From assembly GCA_030744435.1 (NCBI GenBank), contig JASLQO010000021.1, positions 1 to 13,748 of the forward strand: a DNA stretch of 13,748 nt, read 5' to 3'. Below the pieces are notes generated by a model. The model was not told where the DNA came from and did no database searches. It saw only the letters and a program-made list of their open reading frames with translations. How positions within the stretch are numbered: the stretch's first letter is position 1; the number at the start of each line of letters is the position of its first letter. The DNA is from JASLQO01 sp002327525. Lineage in GTDB: Bacteria > Pseudomonadota > Gammaproteobacteria > Pseudomonadales > Azotimanducaceae. The position numbers were made by a program, and so were the translations under genes. Shown here piece after piece: positions 5,715-13,206 of this stretch.

Positions 5715-7613
5715 TCAATATCGCCAACCCAGCAGATTCCAGTACCCCAGCACGAGAACCAGCAGAAGGAAAACCACGCTCACGTAAGTATAGCGAACAC
5801 GCTGCCAGACGTTGCAATCATCCGATCGCCACACTGTTACTAACAGCCCAAGACTCCCCACGGTAAAGAGTGCACCCAGCAGCGGCAGCACCAAGACGAC
5901 TCCTGTTCCAGGTGGCGGAAAATCGAAGATCATCCGGTCCATGTCCACATTGCCCATGACAACAGCGAGCCCGAGAGCGAATGCGAGGAAGCTGACTGAA
6001 GCCAGGATGAGACTCAGCCTGGCAAGACGCGCCGCGCCGGATACCTGAACCTGGCCCCGATTACGGATTGCGTTCAGCAGTACGAAAAAGCCTGCCAGTA
6101 ACGCCAGGCCAATCACCAGCTGATGATTCCCCGCACTCTCTAAGGCGCCGACTTTGTCCGCCACTAGGATGGGTACCGAGCCGAGAAAGGCACGAGTAAC
6201 CGCACCACCATCGTCGGTCTCGAACACCATGGTCTCCTGGCGGCCCTGCTGACGAAATACATAGGGTTCGACCTCGATGAAGCGCCCACCCAGTCCTTCA
6301 CCAGGCACGACGATCTCACCCTCGGCACCCGGCGCGATGGCGAGGTCTCCAGCGAGACCAATAACCCCTTCCAGCTTTGTGAAGGAGCGTCGATTGATCC
6401 GATACGCACCGGCGATCTTCGCGATCCGTTCTGCACTTCCTTCGGGCGGCTCTGGCGGAAACTCCGGTGCCTTACCCCTATCACCGGGATAGAAGTAGTC
6501 GAGCACCGCGTCCACCACACCGGCACGCGCCACAGCACCGTCCGGTGTATTGAATGAGAGGAAAAAGCCGAAGTCCGTCTCCGGGTGAATGACGAGCTGG
6601 GAGTGAAAGGCGATGGTGTTGCCACCGTGGCCGACGAATCGCTCGCCATTGCGGCGAATCTCGTAAAACCCGTGCGCCATACCGGCCACCCGCGGATCAT
6701 GGGCAAACAGTCGGGAGTGCATGAGCTGTGTCGTCTCCGGATCGAGAATCCTGGTATCTCCATACGCCCCGTCCTGCACATGGGCGATGATGAACCGCGC
6801 CATGTCGTTGGCAGATGCGGAAAGTGCCCCGGCAGGGCCGAAGTTCTTGATGAACTCGAATCCCATGAGCTCGATGCCGTTGTGCGCGCTCTTGTAGCCC
6901 TGGGCAAAGTCCGGCGCGAGGCGCTCCGGGAGCGGTTCGTCAAAAGTAGACTGGGTCATACCCAGAGGAGCGAAGATGTTCGAGGCTACGTAATCCTCGA
7001 AGCTCATCCCGGAAATGTTGGCGACAACGAGTCCGGCCAGAGCCGTGGACCAGTTGCTGTAAGCCGAATAGGTCCCCGGCGCCCAGATCTGGTTGGGAAT
7101 GTGTGCGGCAAGCGAGTCCGCCAGCGGCACCAGATTTTCCACCTCGTCAGCAAAGAGATACCCGACTGCACCATCTTCCAGGCCGGGGGAATGCGTCATG
7201 ATGTGCGTCATGGTCAGAGGCTCACCGAAGGCGTTGGGGATTTCGAACTGATCCACGTAGTCGCTGACCGGGGCGTTAAGATCGATCCTGCCCTCCTCCA
7301 CAAGCTGCATCACAGCCGTCCAGGTGAAGAGTTTCGATACGCTGCCCGGGCGGAAAAGCGTGCGAGCCGGATCGACGGCAACACCCGTCTCAAGGTTTGC
7401 CATGCCATAACCCCTTGACAGCACTAGCTCTCCGTTCCGGACCAGCGCGAAGGTCATGCCTGCGAGCTTATAGTCCCGGAACTGAGCCGCCATCACGCCA
7501 TCGAGGTAGACGCCAAACCGATCCACATCGCTGAATTCAGCAGCGGACGCCGGAGTGAGCGACCACAAACTCAAGACGACGCCAAACAAGGACGTTCTGA
7601 TTTTTTCGTACAT
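5715..7613 (-). CDS. Membrane-anchored serine hydrolase, class C beta-lactamase/PBP fold
   Basis: A 632-aa exported hydrolase. Residues 1-24 are a signal peptide ending ASA|AEF. The catalytic domain (about 30-375) has S91-V-S-K94 (acyl nucleophile and base), Y185-S-N187 and H329-G-G331 in place of KTG. This is the pattern of class C beta-lactamase-like esterases and D-peptidases. A linker domain follows (about 395-490), then four hydrophobic helices at about 499-515, 532-554, 571-595 and 608-625, which would anchor the C-terminus in the inner membrane with the hydrolase domain in the periplasm. I chose the ATG at 7613 because GGAAGAGG sits just upstream; the frame extends to a TTG at 7628, but that would place the RBS inside the gene. 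Family members hydrolyse esters, amides or peptides; HxG instead of KTG argues against true beta-lactamase activity. First gene of the minus-strand operon. Confidence 0.88.
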   Translation of the reverse strand: MYEKIRTSLFGVVLSLWSLTPASAAEFSDVDRFGVYLDGVMAAQFRDYKLAGMTFALVRNGELVLSRGYGMANLETGVAVDPARTLFRPGSVSKLFTWTAVMQLVEEGRIDLNAPVSDYVDQFEIPNAFGEPLTMTHIMTHSPGLEDGAVGYLFADEVENLVPLADSLAAHIPNQIWAPGTYSAYSNWSTALAGLVVANISGMSFEDYVASNIFAPLGMTQSTFDEPLPERLAPDFAQGYKSAHNGIELMGFEFIKNFGPAGALSASANDMARFIIAHVQDGAYGDTRILDPETTQLMHSRLFAHDPRVAGMAHGFYEIRRNGERFVGHGGNTIAFHSQLVIHPETDFGFFLSFNTPDGAVARAGVVDAVLDYFYPGDRGKAPEFPPEPPEGSAERIAKIAGAYRINRRSFTKLEGVIGLAGDLAIAPGAEGEIVVPGEGLGGRFIEVEPYVFRQQGRQETMVFETDDGGAVTRAFLGSVPILVADKVGALESAGNHQLVIGLALLAGFFVLLNAIRNRGQVQVSGAARLARLSLILASVSFLAFALGLAVVMGNVDMDRMIFDFPPPGTGVVLVLPLLGALFTVGSLGLLVTVWRSDDCNVWQRVRYTYVSVVFLLLVLVLGYWNLLGWRY

Positions 7614-7675
7614 GCAGCCTCTTCCCAACAGCGTGACAGACGGATGGTCACCTGATTCCGATACGCGATCAATGC

Positions 7676-7792
7676 ATGGATAGGAAATATAAAAGGGATG
7701 TTCGGTATCGCTGTATGGTCCGTGGTCAACGGCAGAGTAGAGCAGTCGAGCGGTTCTGAGAGCTCGGAGTTGAGTGAGAGGCGGTAGGGAGG
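7676..7792 (+). repeat. Interspersed ~117-bp repeat, copy B
   Basis: This copy begins ATGGATAGGAAATATAAAAG and ends GGCGGTAGGGAGG. It differs from copy D at one position and from copy C at two. With copy C it also shares the following TAACTAC tail, so in B and C the similarity reaches about 125 bp (to 7800 here). It lies between the divergent serine hydrolase and glycosyltransferase genes. The TAA in the tail (7794-7796) is the stop that closes the glycosyltransferase frame upstream. Confidence 0.95.
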
Positions 7793-7820
7793 GTAACTAC
7801 GACGGCTGAACTTCGAGGTC

Positions 7821-8897
7821 GTGGAGGTCAAGCACAGCCTTCGGTTTCTGAAGCACCGTTTTTTCTATATCGCGTTGATCGTGGTTAATGCCTTCCTCGT
7901 GTACGGAATCCGGTATCGAAGGTATTTCGAGCGTACGGCGGCGTCCCAGTGGGCGAGACACAAAGCGAATCGAGAAATCGTAGCCCAGGCGCGAGGCGTC
8001 GACGCGGTGCTCACTCTAGGGTCGCTGCAGGAAAACCCTACGGATGGGAAGGATGGCGTTCGTCACGCAATAGTCATCGATCACGTTAATCTGTTGTCGA
8101 AGAAAATCCCGGACTTCGGTATCCCTTTCCCGGAAAGGGAGGTATCGGCATCCTGGAATGAGTTCGAGCGCCGGGCTCTTCACAGTCAGGATCGAATCTT
8201 CGTCCTGAGCAATTTCGTTAAGGGCTCGATAGTCGACGACTACGGCATCGACCCGGAAAAAGTAACGGTCATCGGTGCTGGACCGAATCTGGACGTGGAT
8301 TCCAAGCGTGATGGCATTACGAAGGATTTCAACGGACGCAATATCCTATTCGTCGGTCTGGATCCAGTTCGCAAGGGGCTCCCGCTTTTGCTGAAGGCGT
8401 TCGAGTCCGTCGTAAAGGTGTTCCCAGACGCACATCTCAACGTTGTAGGCGTTGAAGGCCAGAACCGACAAGGCGTCACCTATCACGGTCGGCTGCATGG
8501 CGACGCACTAAAACGTGTGTTTTACGAATCGCAGGTGTTTGCGATGCCGTCGCTGAGAGAGCCATTTGGCATCGTTTTCCTGGAGGCAATGTGGTCGCAG
8601 AACGTTTGTATCGGAACTAATGCGTTTACCATGCCAGAGATTATCGAACACGGCGTGACCGGCTATGTGGTCAATCCGCAGGACGAGGTCGAACTGGCGG
8701 ACCGGCTTGTAACTCTGTTCTCGAATCCCGACCAGCTGAAACAGATGGCGGAGGAAGGATATCGGAAAGCGCAGAGCAAATGGTCATGGGACGTTTCGGC
8801 GAGAATTGTCGGAGAGTCTCTTTTTCCCGGCGTTGAGCGTCCTGCGGTGGACTTGATCAGCGAATCTCCCCCGGCAGAGACGTCGCAGTCACGTTAG
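7821..8897 (+). CDS. GT4-type glycosyltransferase, probably missing its N-terminus
   Basis: A GT-B fold glycosyltransferase (family GT4) transferring a sugar from a nucleotide donor. The C-terminal donor domain is complete: NILFVGLDPVRKGLPLLLKA (174-193), with K185 likely contacting phosphate, E247-PFGIVFL-E255 (the EX7E motif), and GVTGYVVNPQD (278-288). The N-terminal half is short: the interdomain segment VTVIGAGPN falls at 148-156, whereas full-length relatives usually reach it some 40-60 residues later, and the first beta strand with its glycine-rich loop is absent. The only available start is GTG 7821, with GAGG only two bases away. The frame is open upstream to a TAA at 7794 in the tail of repeat B. 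I suspect the 5' end was lost at the repeat junction. It converges on a methyltransferase gene; both may act on a surface glycan. Confidence 0.75.
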   Translation: MEVKHSLRFLKHRFFYIALIVVNAFLVYGIRYRRYFERTAASQWARHKANREIVAQARGVDAVLTLGSLQENPTDGKDGVRHAIVIDHVNLLSKKIPDFGIPFPEREVSASWNEFERRALHSQDRIFVLSNFVKGSIVDDYGIDPEKVTVIGAGPNLDVDSKRDGITKDFNGRNILFVGLDPVRKGLPLLLKAFESVVKVFPDAHLNVVGVEGQNRQGVTYHGRLHGDALKRVFYESQVFAMPSLREPFGIVFLEAMWSQNVCIGTNAFTMPEIIEHGVTGYVVNPQDEVELADRLVTLFSNPDQLKQMAEEGYRKAQSKWSWDVSARIVGESLFPGVERPAVDLISESPPAETSQSR

Positions 8898-8947
8898 CTC
8901 TGCACAAGGCAGGCGTGCACCGCCGCCATCCAGAAGCAGAATCGCAA

Positions 8948-8966
8948 GCCCGGAGAACCCCCGGGC
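8948..8966. terminator. Candidate hairpin between convergent genes
   Basis: GCCCGG (8948-8953) and CCGGGC (8961-8966) form a 6-bp GC-only stem with a 7-nt loop, midway between the convergent stops of the glycosyltransferase (8897) and the methyltransferase (8989). There is no T-tract on either side, so if it helps termination it is not a classical Rho-independent terminator. Confidence 0.3.
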
Positions 8967-8988
8967 CGCGACGTCGTCAGGCGAGCTG

Positions 8989-10032
8989 CTAAGCGACCGG
9001 CGCTTCAAGCTTCGATTTCAGCAGCTCGTTTTCTCTGCGAAGTTGCTCGAGCTCATATCTCGTCGGGACTTGGTACTGCTGCATTCGTGGACCAGGCCAT
9101 TCCGGTGTAGGCTCCGATTCGTACCGAGCCTTGAAATTCAGGTTCCCGCGGTAACGCTCCAACGGCCAGATCTTGTTGTTGCGTAAACGGGAAGGAATCC
9201 AATCGAGAAGCCGACGTTTTCGTCGTGCATCACCTCGGTCGTCGTAAAACTCATAGAGGGGTACGGATCCAGTTGCTATCCCGTCAACCGCAAAACCAGA
9301 CGCTTCCAGCCACTCCTTGAGGCAGCTTCGATTGGGCAGATACCAGATCGTCTTATCGTGAAGGTAGGGTTTTGCGGAAAAACCCGCTAGCGCCAGCTCG
9401 TTGAGGTTCTTGACGTTCAGCACGGCTCTGTTGAGGATCCGTTTGCTGTTGATCGATTCAAAATCCGCGCCTTGCGTCCAATCATCGTCGTCATTGAAGA
9501 ACCACCGATCTGAAGAAGTACCGCCTCCGATCAACAAAGCTCCCGGTTTGCAAACCGAGTTGATTCGCTGGAGGGCGAGCAACGGATGCTGGAGGTGATA
9601 GAACACGCCAAAAAAGAAGACGATGTCGAACGTCCCCAATTGATCCGGGCAAATGTCATACACCGAGGTCCTGGTGTGAGTAACGGAGGAGTTGCGTATC
9701 TCATGAACGACGTTGAAGCCATTCTGGTTGGGATCGTCTGGGTCTAATGCCACGACATTTGCACCACAGTCTTCCAGAAAGAACGAAAGCCCTCCGGTTG
9801 CCGCGCCGACATCCAACACACGCATATTCTCAAACGACGATGTATCGACGTCGAGATACTTGAAGACATGATCGTAATCTCGAGCGGCGCTGCCCGGCGT
9901 GTAGATTCCCGACCCCTTGATCACCTCGAATCGGTGAAACCACGCCAAACTACGAGCCGCTTCGAGCTTTGCCTCGATTTCATGACGTTCCAACTTAAAG
10001 CTCCTCAGCCAAACCTCGGCCAATTCTGACAC
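8989..10032 (-). CDS. SAM-dependent methyltransferase, CmoB/DUF1698-like, with C-terminal coiled coil
   Basis: A 347-aa class I methyltransferase. SAM-binding motif I is VLDVGAATGG (72-81), the acidic end of beta-2 is VVALDPDD (93-100), and the motif IV region is FDIVFFFGVFYHLQHPLLAL (135-154). WFHRFEV...GIYTPGS (31-48) and FGVFYHLQHP are typical of the DUF1698/CmoB-like family. True CmoB acts on tRNA wobble uridine; many relatives lie in polysaccharide clusters and methylate sugars. The neighbouring glycosyltransferase favours the latter, as inference. The last 22 residues (YELEQLRRENELLKSKLEA) form a short coiled coil not expected in CmoB. The start is a GTG at 10032 with no clear RBS; no in-frame ATG occurs before the upstream stop near 10104, so start confidence is modest. 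Confidence 0.82.
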   Translation of the reverse strand: MSELAEVWLRSFKLERHEIEAKLEAARSLAWFHRFEVIKGSGIYTPGSAARDYDHVFKYLDVDTSSFENMRVLDVGAATGGLSFFLEDCGANVVALDPDDPNQNGFNVVHEIRNSSVTHTRTSVYDICPDQLGTFDIVFFFGVFYHLQHPLLALQRINSVCKPGALLIGGGTSSDRWFFNDDDDWTQGADFESINSKRILNRAVLNVKNLNELALAGFSAKPYLHDKTIWYLPNRSCLKEWLEASGFAVDGIATGSVPLYEFYDDRGDARRKRRLLDWIPSRLRNNKIWPLERYRGNLNFKARYESEPTPEWPGPRMQQYQVPTRYELEQLRRENELLKSKLEAPVA

Positions 10033-10160
10033 AAAGATTGGGCTCAGAGCGTATGGTTTTGTGCTGATCTGGCATACAAAACAGGTACATACGGATTCAA
10101 ATCACGGATTGCCGTTAACACACAAACGCGGTAAGCAACCACGTGAACGGCGGTGTGGTA

Positions 10161-10212
10161 CATGCCCGAATCAGCGAGCGGGAGCGGACGGCGTCGCCGC
10201 TCCTCGGGCATG
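10161..10212. repeat. Large imperfect inverted repeat (hairpin), with a second small hairpin beside it
   Basis: CATGCCCGA (10161-10169) pairs with TCGGGCATG (10204-10212), and inside it GGAGCGG (10181-10187) pairs with CCGCTCC (10197-10203). The two right arms abut, while the left arms are split by an 11-nt bulge. A further CCCGA-CA-TCGGG hairpin lies at 10219-10230. No T-tract follows. It lies upstream of the methyltransferase gene and about 60 bp before repeat C, in DNA with no gene I can support. It could be a structured RNA element, a protein-binding site, or the end of a decayed mobile element. Confidence 0.7.
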
Positions 10213-10274
10213 CCAAAGCCCGACATCGGGTCTGGCGCCCTGGTCCCATAGGAGTATTATAGGCAGGTAACGAG

Positions 10275-10391
10275 ATGGATAGGAAATATAAAAGGGATGT
10301 TCGGTATCGCTGTATGGTCCGTGGTCAACGGCACAGTGGAGCAGTCGAGCGGTTCTGAGAGCTCGGAGTTGAGTGAGAGGCGGTAGGGAGG
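10275..10391 (+). repeat. Interspersed ~117-bp repeat, copy C
   Basis: It begins ATGGATAGGAAATATAAAAG and ends GGCGGTAGGGAGG, one difference from copy D and two from copy B. The similarity to B continues through TAACTAC to 10399. It lies between the methyltransferase start and the symporter stop, both on the minus strand. Flanking stretches 10033-10274 and 10400-10521 carry only the hairpins described separately and a weak TCCCGA/TCGGGA inverted repeat near 10410-10435; I see no gene there. Confidence 0.95.
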
Positions 10392-10521
10392 TTAACTACT
10401 GCTGGAATTCCCGAGGTGCACGCCGATTCGGGATCGGACTTCGCGCATGTTGAGAAGCCGGTGAATTGTAACAACTAGTCCGGGCCTACCCTCGACCCGT
10501 AAACTCTGGGCACCGATGAGC

Positions 10522-11883
10522 TTAGGAAGGGCTCGCCAGTGGCCCCTCGTTGGCCTGATCTCGCGCCTCGATTTCCCTGCGAATCTCTTTTTGCCGTTGC
10601 TCGGTGATGGGATAGGTCCACACTATCGCCGCGCCAATGAGGAAGAACACCGATGGGAAGGTGGAGAACAGAAAACGTACGCCAAACAACTCATCCGGGC
10701 CGTTGATTGCGCCCGGTGCCGGGTCGAATCCAAACAGGGCCAACCCGTATAGCGCGAGGGCCCCGCCGATGGTGCCCGTGGCTTTCTGAGCGAACGACCA
10801 GGAGGAAAAGAACAGTGCAGCGCGGTTCTCGCCGCTGTGCAGCGTGTCCAGATCGATGACGTCGGCTTTCATCGAGTTGGGCAGGGTCGAAGAAAATCCG
10901 CCCCCGGCAAAGCCGGTGAGGATGGTGATGGGGAGCATCCACCAGAAGTCGCCTTCGCCCAGCAACAGGTAGATGGGGTGGACGAAAGCAAGCACGAAAA
11001 ATGCCGCCAGATAGGCGCGGTGTTTGCCGATCTTCCCGGCCAGCCACACCCAGAACGGCACTGCAGCAAAGCTTGAGAGAAAAAAGAACGTCAGCATGTA
11101 GATGGCTTTATCTTCAGCATTCAGGACATCGGCGATGAAAAACAGATACAAGGGCGTGGTGATGTTAAGCCCGATCGAGCCGACCATAAAAGCCAGCACC
11201 AGCTGTTTGAACGGGCGGTTCTGCCACATGAGCTTGAGGCCTTTTAATACAGGCACCACGGACTTCTGGTAGGTCTCGGGTTCCGGCACTTTCCATAGGC
11301 AAAGCGATACACAAATAGGCATCAGCACCAGCATGGTGATGCCCACCAGCATCAGTACCTCGCTGCTGCCGCCGATGCCAAAAAACAACAACGCCGCCCC
11401 GGGTACCAGTTGCGCAGATAGGCTGCCGGCGATGCCCGCCATGGCCCGTCCGCCTGTGATCCGGGAGCGCTCGTTGTAATCAGTGGAGAGCTCAGCTCCC
11501 CAGGCGTAGTACGGAATCAACATCATGGTGATGGCGATGGAAAGGCCTACACTGCAGACCGCGTAGTGCACAGTGCCAGCACCCTCTGGCGGCAAGAAGA
11601 GCATATAGACGGAGAGCATCATGATGGGTGTGGCCAACAATACCCACGGCTTGCGACGACCAAAACGGCTGCGCGTGTGGTCGCTGATGTAGCCCATCAA
11701 CGGATCGGTGAAAACGTCAAAGATGCGCACCGCCACACCGATGGACGCGAGCGTGACCAGAGGCACCCCCATATCGCTGGTCCAGAAGCGCGGAATGAAT
11801 ACCGCCACCGGAAACAGTGACATGGCAATCGGCAGATCAGTTAAACTGTAGTAGGCCAGCGTCGATTTCTTCAAACGGTCCAA
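10522..11883 (-). CDS. MFS transporter, GPH (MelB-type) sugar:cation symporter family
   Basis: A 453-aa inner-membrane transporter with about 12 hydrophobic helices. The diagnostic GPH segment is at 55-80: FDVFTDPLMGYISDHTRSRF followed by GRRKPW. It contains D56 and D60, which align with the two aspartates that bind the coupling cation in MelB; RSRFGRRKPW is the cytoplasmic loop signature. Members import glycosides, pentosides, hexuronides and related compounds with H+ or Na+; the substrate here cannot be read from sequence. The start is TTG at 11883, supported by a strong GGGGAGGAA ribosome-binding site (plus positions 11890-11898) 8 nt upstream and by the protein starting at the expected point before helix 1. 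It appears monocistronic, separated from the methyltransferase by 489 bp containing repeat C. Confidence 0.88.
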   Translation of the reverse strand: MDRLKKSTLAYYSLTDLPIAMSLFPVAVFIPRFWTSDMGVPLVTLASIGVAVRIFDVFTDPLMGYISDHTRSRFGRRKPWVLLATPIMMLSVYMLFLPPEGAGTVHYAVCSVGLSIAITMMLIPYYAWGAELSTDYNERSRITGGRAMAGIAGSLSAQLVPGAALLFFGIGGSSEVLMLVGITMLVLMPICVSLCLWKVPEPETYQKSVVPVLKGLKLMWQNRPFKQLVLAFMVGSIGLNITTPLYLFFIADVLNAEDKAIYMLTFFFLSSFAAVPFWVWLAGKIGKHRAYLAAFFVLAFVHPIYLLLGEGDFWWMLPITILTGFAGGGFSSTLPNSMKADVIDLDTLHSGENRAALFFSSWSFAQKATGTIGGALALYGLALFGFDPAPGAINGPDELFGVRFLFSTFPSVFFLIGAAIVWTYPITEQRQKEIRREIEARDQANEGPLASPS

Positions 11884-12496
11884 GCGTGGTTCCTCCCCTT
11901 TGCTCCAGGCTATACGTGTCTGCCCTCACCTGCCACACCCCGGGCACGGACCAGCAACCCACATATCACGCGTATCCTGATGCGCACTCTCTGCCTCGTC
12001 TGAACAAAACCCACGTCAGATATCGTCTATCCAGTACCTGAGAACCAACCCATGCTCCCAGCGAGCCAACTGCTACACCACCGCTTCTCACTCATTCATC
12101 AGCTCTCACTACCACTCAACCAAGCAACCTGACCACGCACGCGTACCCCGTCGGCAGGACGAACATCCCCTTTATATTTCCTATCCGTAATCTGAAGATA
12201 GAGCCTAAATATACATGGTTTCTAGACACCACGAACTCTTGTCTATGCAAGCCGTTCCTTTGCAAATCCCTACTGGTTGACACCCCAAAACCCTTCAAAA
12301 TCTCCGCCATCTCCTATACTTAGCTAGGACGGGGGTATGGTCTCCTGCCCTACCCTTGTTTTGATTTAGCTATTTATTTTTTAAATCTTTATTCCAGCGA
12401 GTGGTAACAATCAAGCGAAGTGATTACGATCGTTTATTCAATTCGCTATTTACTCAGAGTTGGAATATTCAAAGTTCATAAATCGAAGGAAAAATT
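11884..12496. other. Long intergenic region with diverged repeat copy E and an AT-rich leader
   Basis: The left end holds the symporter's ribosome-binding site. Positions 12070-12188 are the diverged repeat copy E. From about 12350 base composition drops sharply towards AT and continues so into the secreted protein gene at 12497. A 64-codon minus-strand frame (12310-12116) runs through copy E and looks spurious. No RNA gene or clear promoter is evident. Confidence 0.5.
12070..12188 (-). repeat. Interspersed repeat, copy E: strongly diverged, opposite strand
   Basis: Read on the minus strand from 12188, the first 29 bases (to 12160) match copies B-D at 27 positions, including GGATAGGAAATATAAA and GATGTTCG. 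About 40 poorly matching bases follow, apart from a shared CGTGGTCA (12137-12130). The 3' 42 bases then align without gaps to the end of the unit, about 30 of 42 identical by eye, including TGAGAGCT and GAGTGAGA-GCGGT. Total length is about 119 bp, so this is an old full-length copy rather than a fragment. Confidence 0.75.
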
Positions 12497-12919
12497 ATGA
12501 AGAAATTCATTTTGTTATGCTTCTCAAGCATCTTAATTTCAATAGCCTCTTTAGCTTCAGCTGATAATCACGCCTCCATGGAAAACAATTTATCAATAGC
12601 AGAGTTCTGGTACTGCAGTCTTAATGACGGACAGACCATGGAAGACATGAGGAAGGTTACAGCTAATGTCGAAAAATTCTCAGAAGAGAACAACCTAAAG
12701 ATAGGACAGTGGATACTCACGCCTTTCTCTGGTGATATGACAGCTGGCAATTTCGTACTCATGGTTGTCTGGCCCTCTTTCGAACAGATGGGAAATTCAT
12801 TCCAACGTTGGTTCGGAGAGGGATTAGGAAATGATGGAATGGCACTCTTCAACAAGGCTGCTACATGTGACCAAAGAAACTTCGCCACTATTGAAGAGCA
12901 TTTCGACAATATGGAATAA
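12497..12919 (+). CDS. Small secreted protein, unknown function
   Basis: A 140-aa protein with a clear signal peptide (MKKFILLCFSSILISIASLA, cleavage probably after SA at 22). The mature part has two cysteines (C40 and C124) that could form a periplasmic disulfide, and Trp/Phe-rich segments EFWYCSLNDG (36-45), WILTP (72-76) and VVWPSFEQMG (90-99). The pattern of a WYC-NDG start, a WILTP strand and a W-P-S...MG segment resembles small hypothetical proteins I associate with marine gammaproteobacteria; this is an impression, not a named family. The start is supported by AAGGA 8 nt upstream of the ATG. Codon use and composition are much more AT-rich than the genes to its left, suggesting a different origin. 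It appears to be transcribed alone. Confidence 0.8.
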   Translation: MKKFILLCFSSILISIASLASADNHASMENNLSIAEFWYCSLNDGQTMEDMRKVTANVEKFSEENNLKIGQWILTPFSGDMTAGNFVLMVVWPSFEQMGNSFQRWFGEGLGNDGMALFNKAATCDQRNFATIEEHFDNME

Positions 12920-13083
12920 GAACCTTTGATTCGAGGGGGCTGGTCGCTCAACAATTCTGTGCTCACGCGAGGATCACTAGGCTACTGCCCAACTCCTATT
13001 TTGACTTTGCTACATTCTGAGTGACTAACCGGCTGATACAGAGCCGTAAGTGCTTGATCTATATATGGTGAGAAATGTGGGTT

Positions 13084-13200
13084 ATGGATAGGAAATATAA
13101 AAGGGATGTTCGGTATCGCTGTATGGTCCGTGGTCAACGGCAGAGTGGAGCAGTCGAGCGGTTCTGAGAGCTCGGAGTTGAGTGAGAGGCGGTAGGGAGG
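13084..13200 (+). repeat. Interspersed ~117-bp repeat, copy D
   Basis: It begins ATGGATAGGAAATATAAAAG and ends GGCGGTAGGGAGG, one difference from B and one from C. Unlike B and C it lacks the TAACTAC tail and is followed by CAGTTTGCTCACG. Its hairpin is TTCTGA (13162-13167), loop GAGC, TCGGAG (13172-13177), with two G-U pairs. It lies between two plus-strand secreted-protein genes in AT-rich DNA, so the GC-rich repeat stands out compositionally. Confidence 0.95.
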
Positions 13201-13206
13201 CAGTTT

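Noticed and set aside
6585..7418. A 277-codon plus-strand ORF opposite the serine hydrolase.
   Set aside because: Shadow of the catalytic domain on the other strand; no family features.
10044..10270. Small ORFs on both strands around the double hairpin.
   Set aside because: They overlap each other and the inverted repeat, lack ribosome-binding sites and have low-complexity Arg-rich products.
12116..12310. A 64-codon minus-strand ORF between the symporter and the secreted protein gene.
   Set aside because: It runs into diverged repeat E, its AGGAG abuts the ATG with no usable spacing, and the product is unrecognisable.
13084..13167. A 27-codon plus-strand ORF inside each repeat (ATGGATAGG... 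to the TGA of TTCTGA).
   Set aside because: Most differences between copy A and the others in this frame change the amino acid, A lacks the ATG, and there is no consistent ribosome-binding site. Not under protein-level constraint as far as I can see.
4385..13200. The repeats as integron attC sites or a cassette array.
   Set aside because: No paired RYYYAAC/GTTRRRY core sites or imperfect palindromic arms are visible at the unit ends, spacers are several kb, and genes between units run on both strands.
7676..13200. The repeats as a CRISPR array.
   Set aside because: Units are 117 bp and kilobases apart with whole genes in between; no cas genes.
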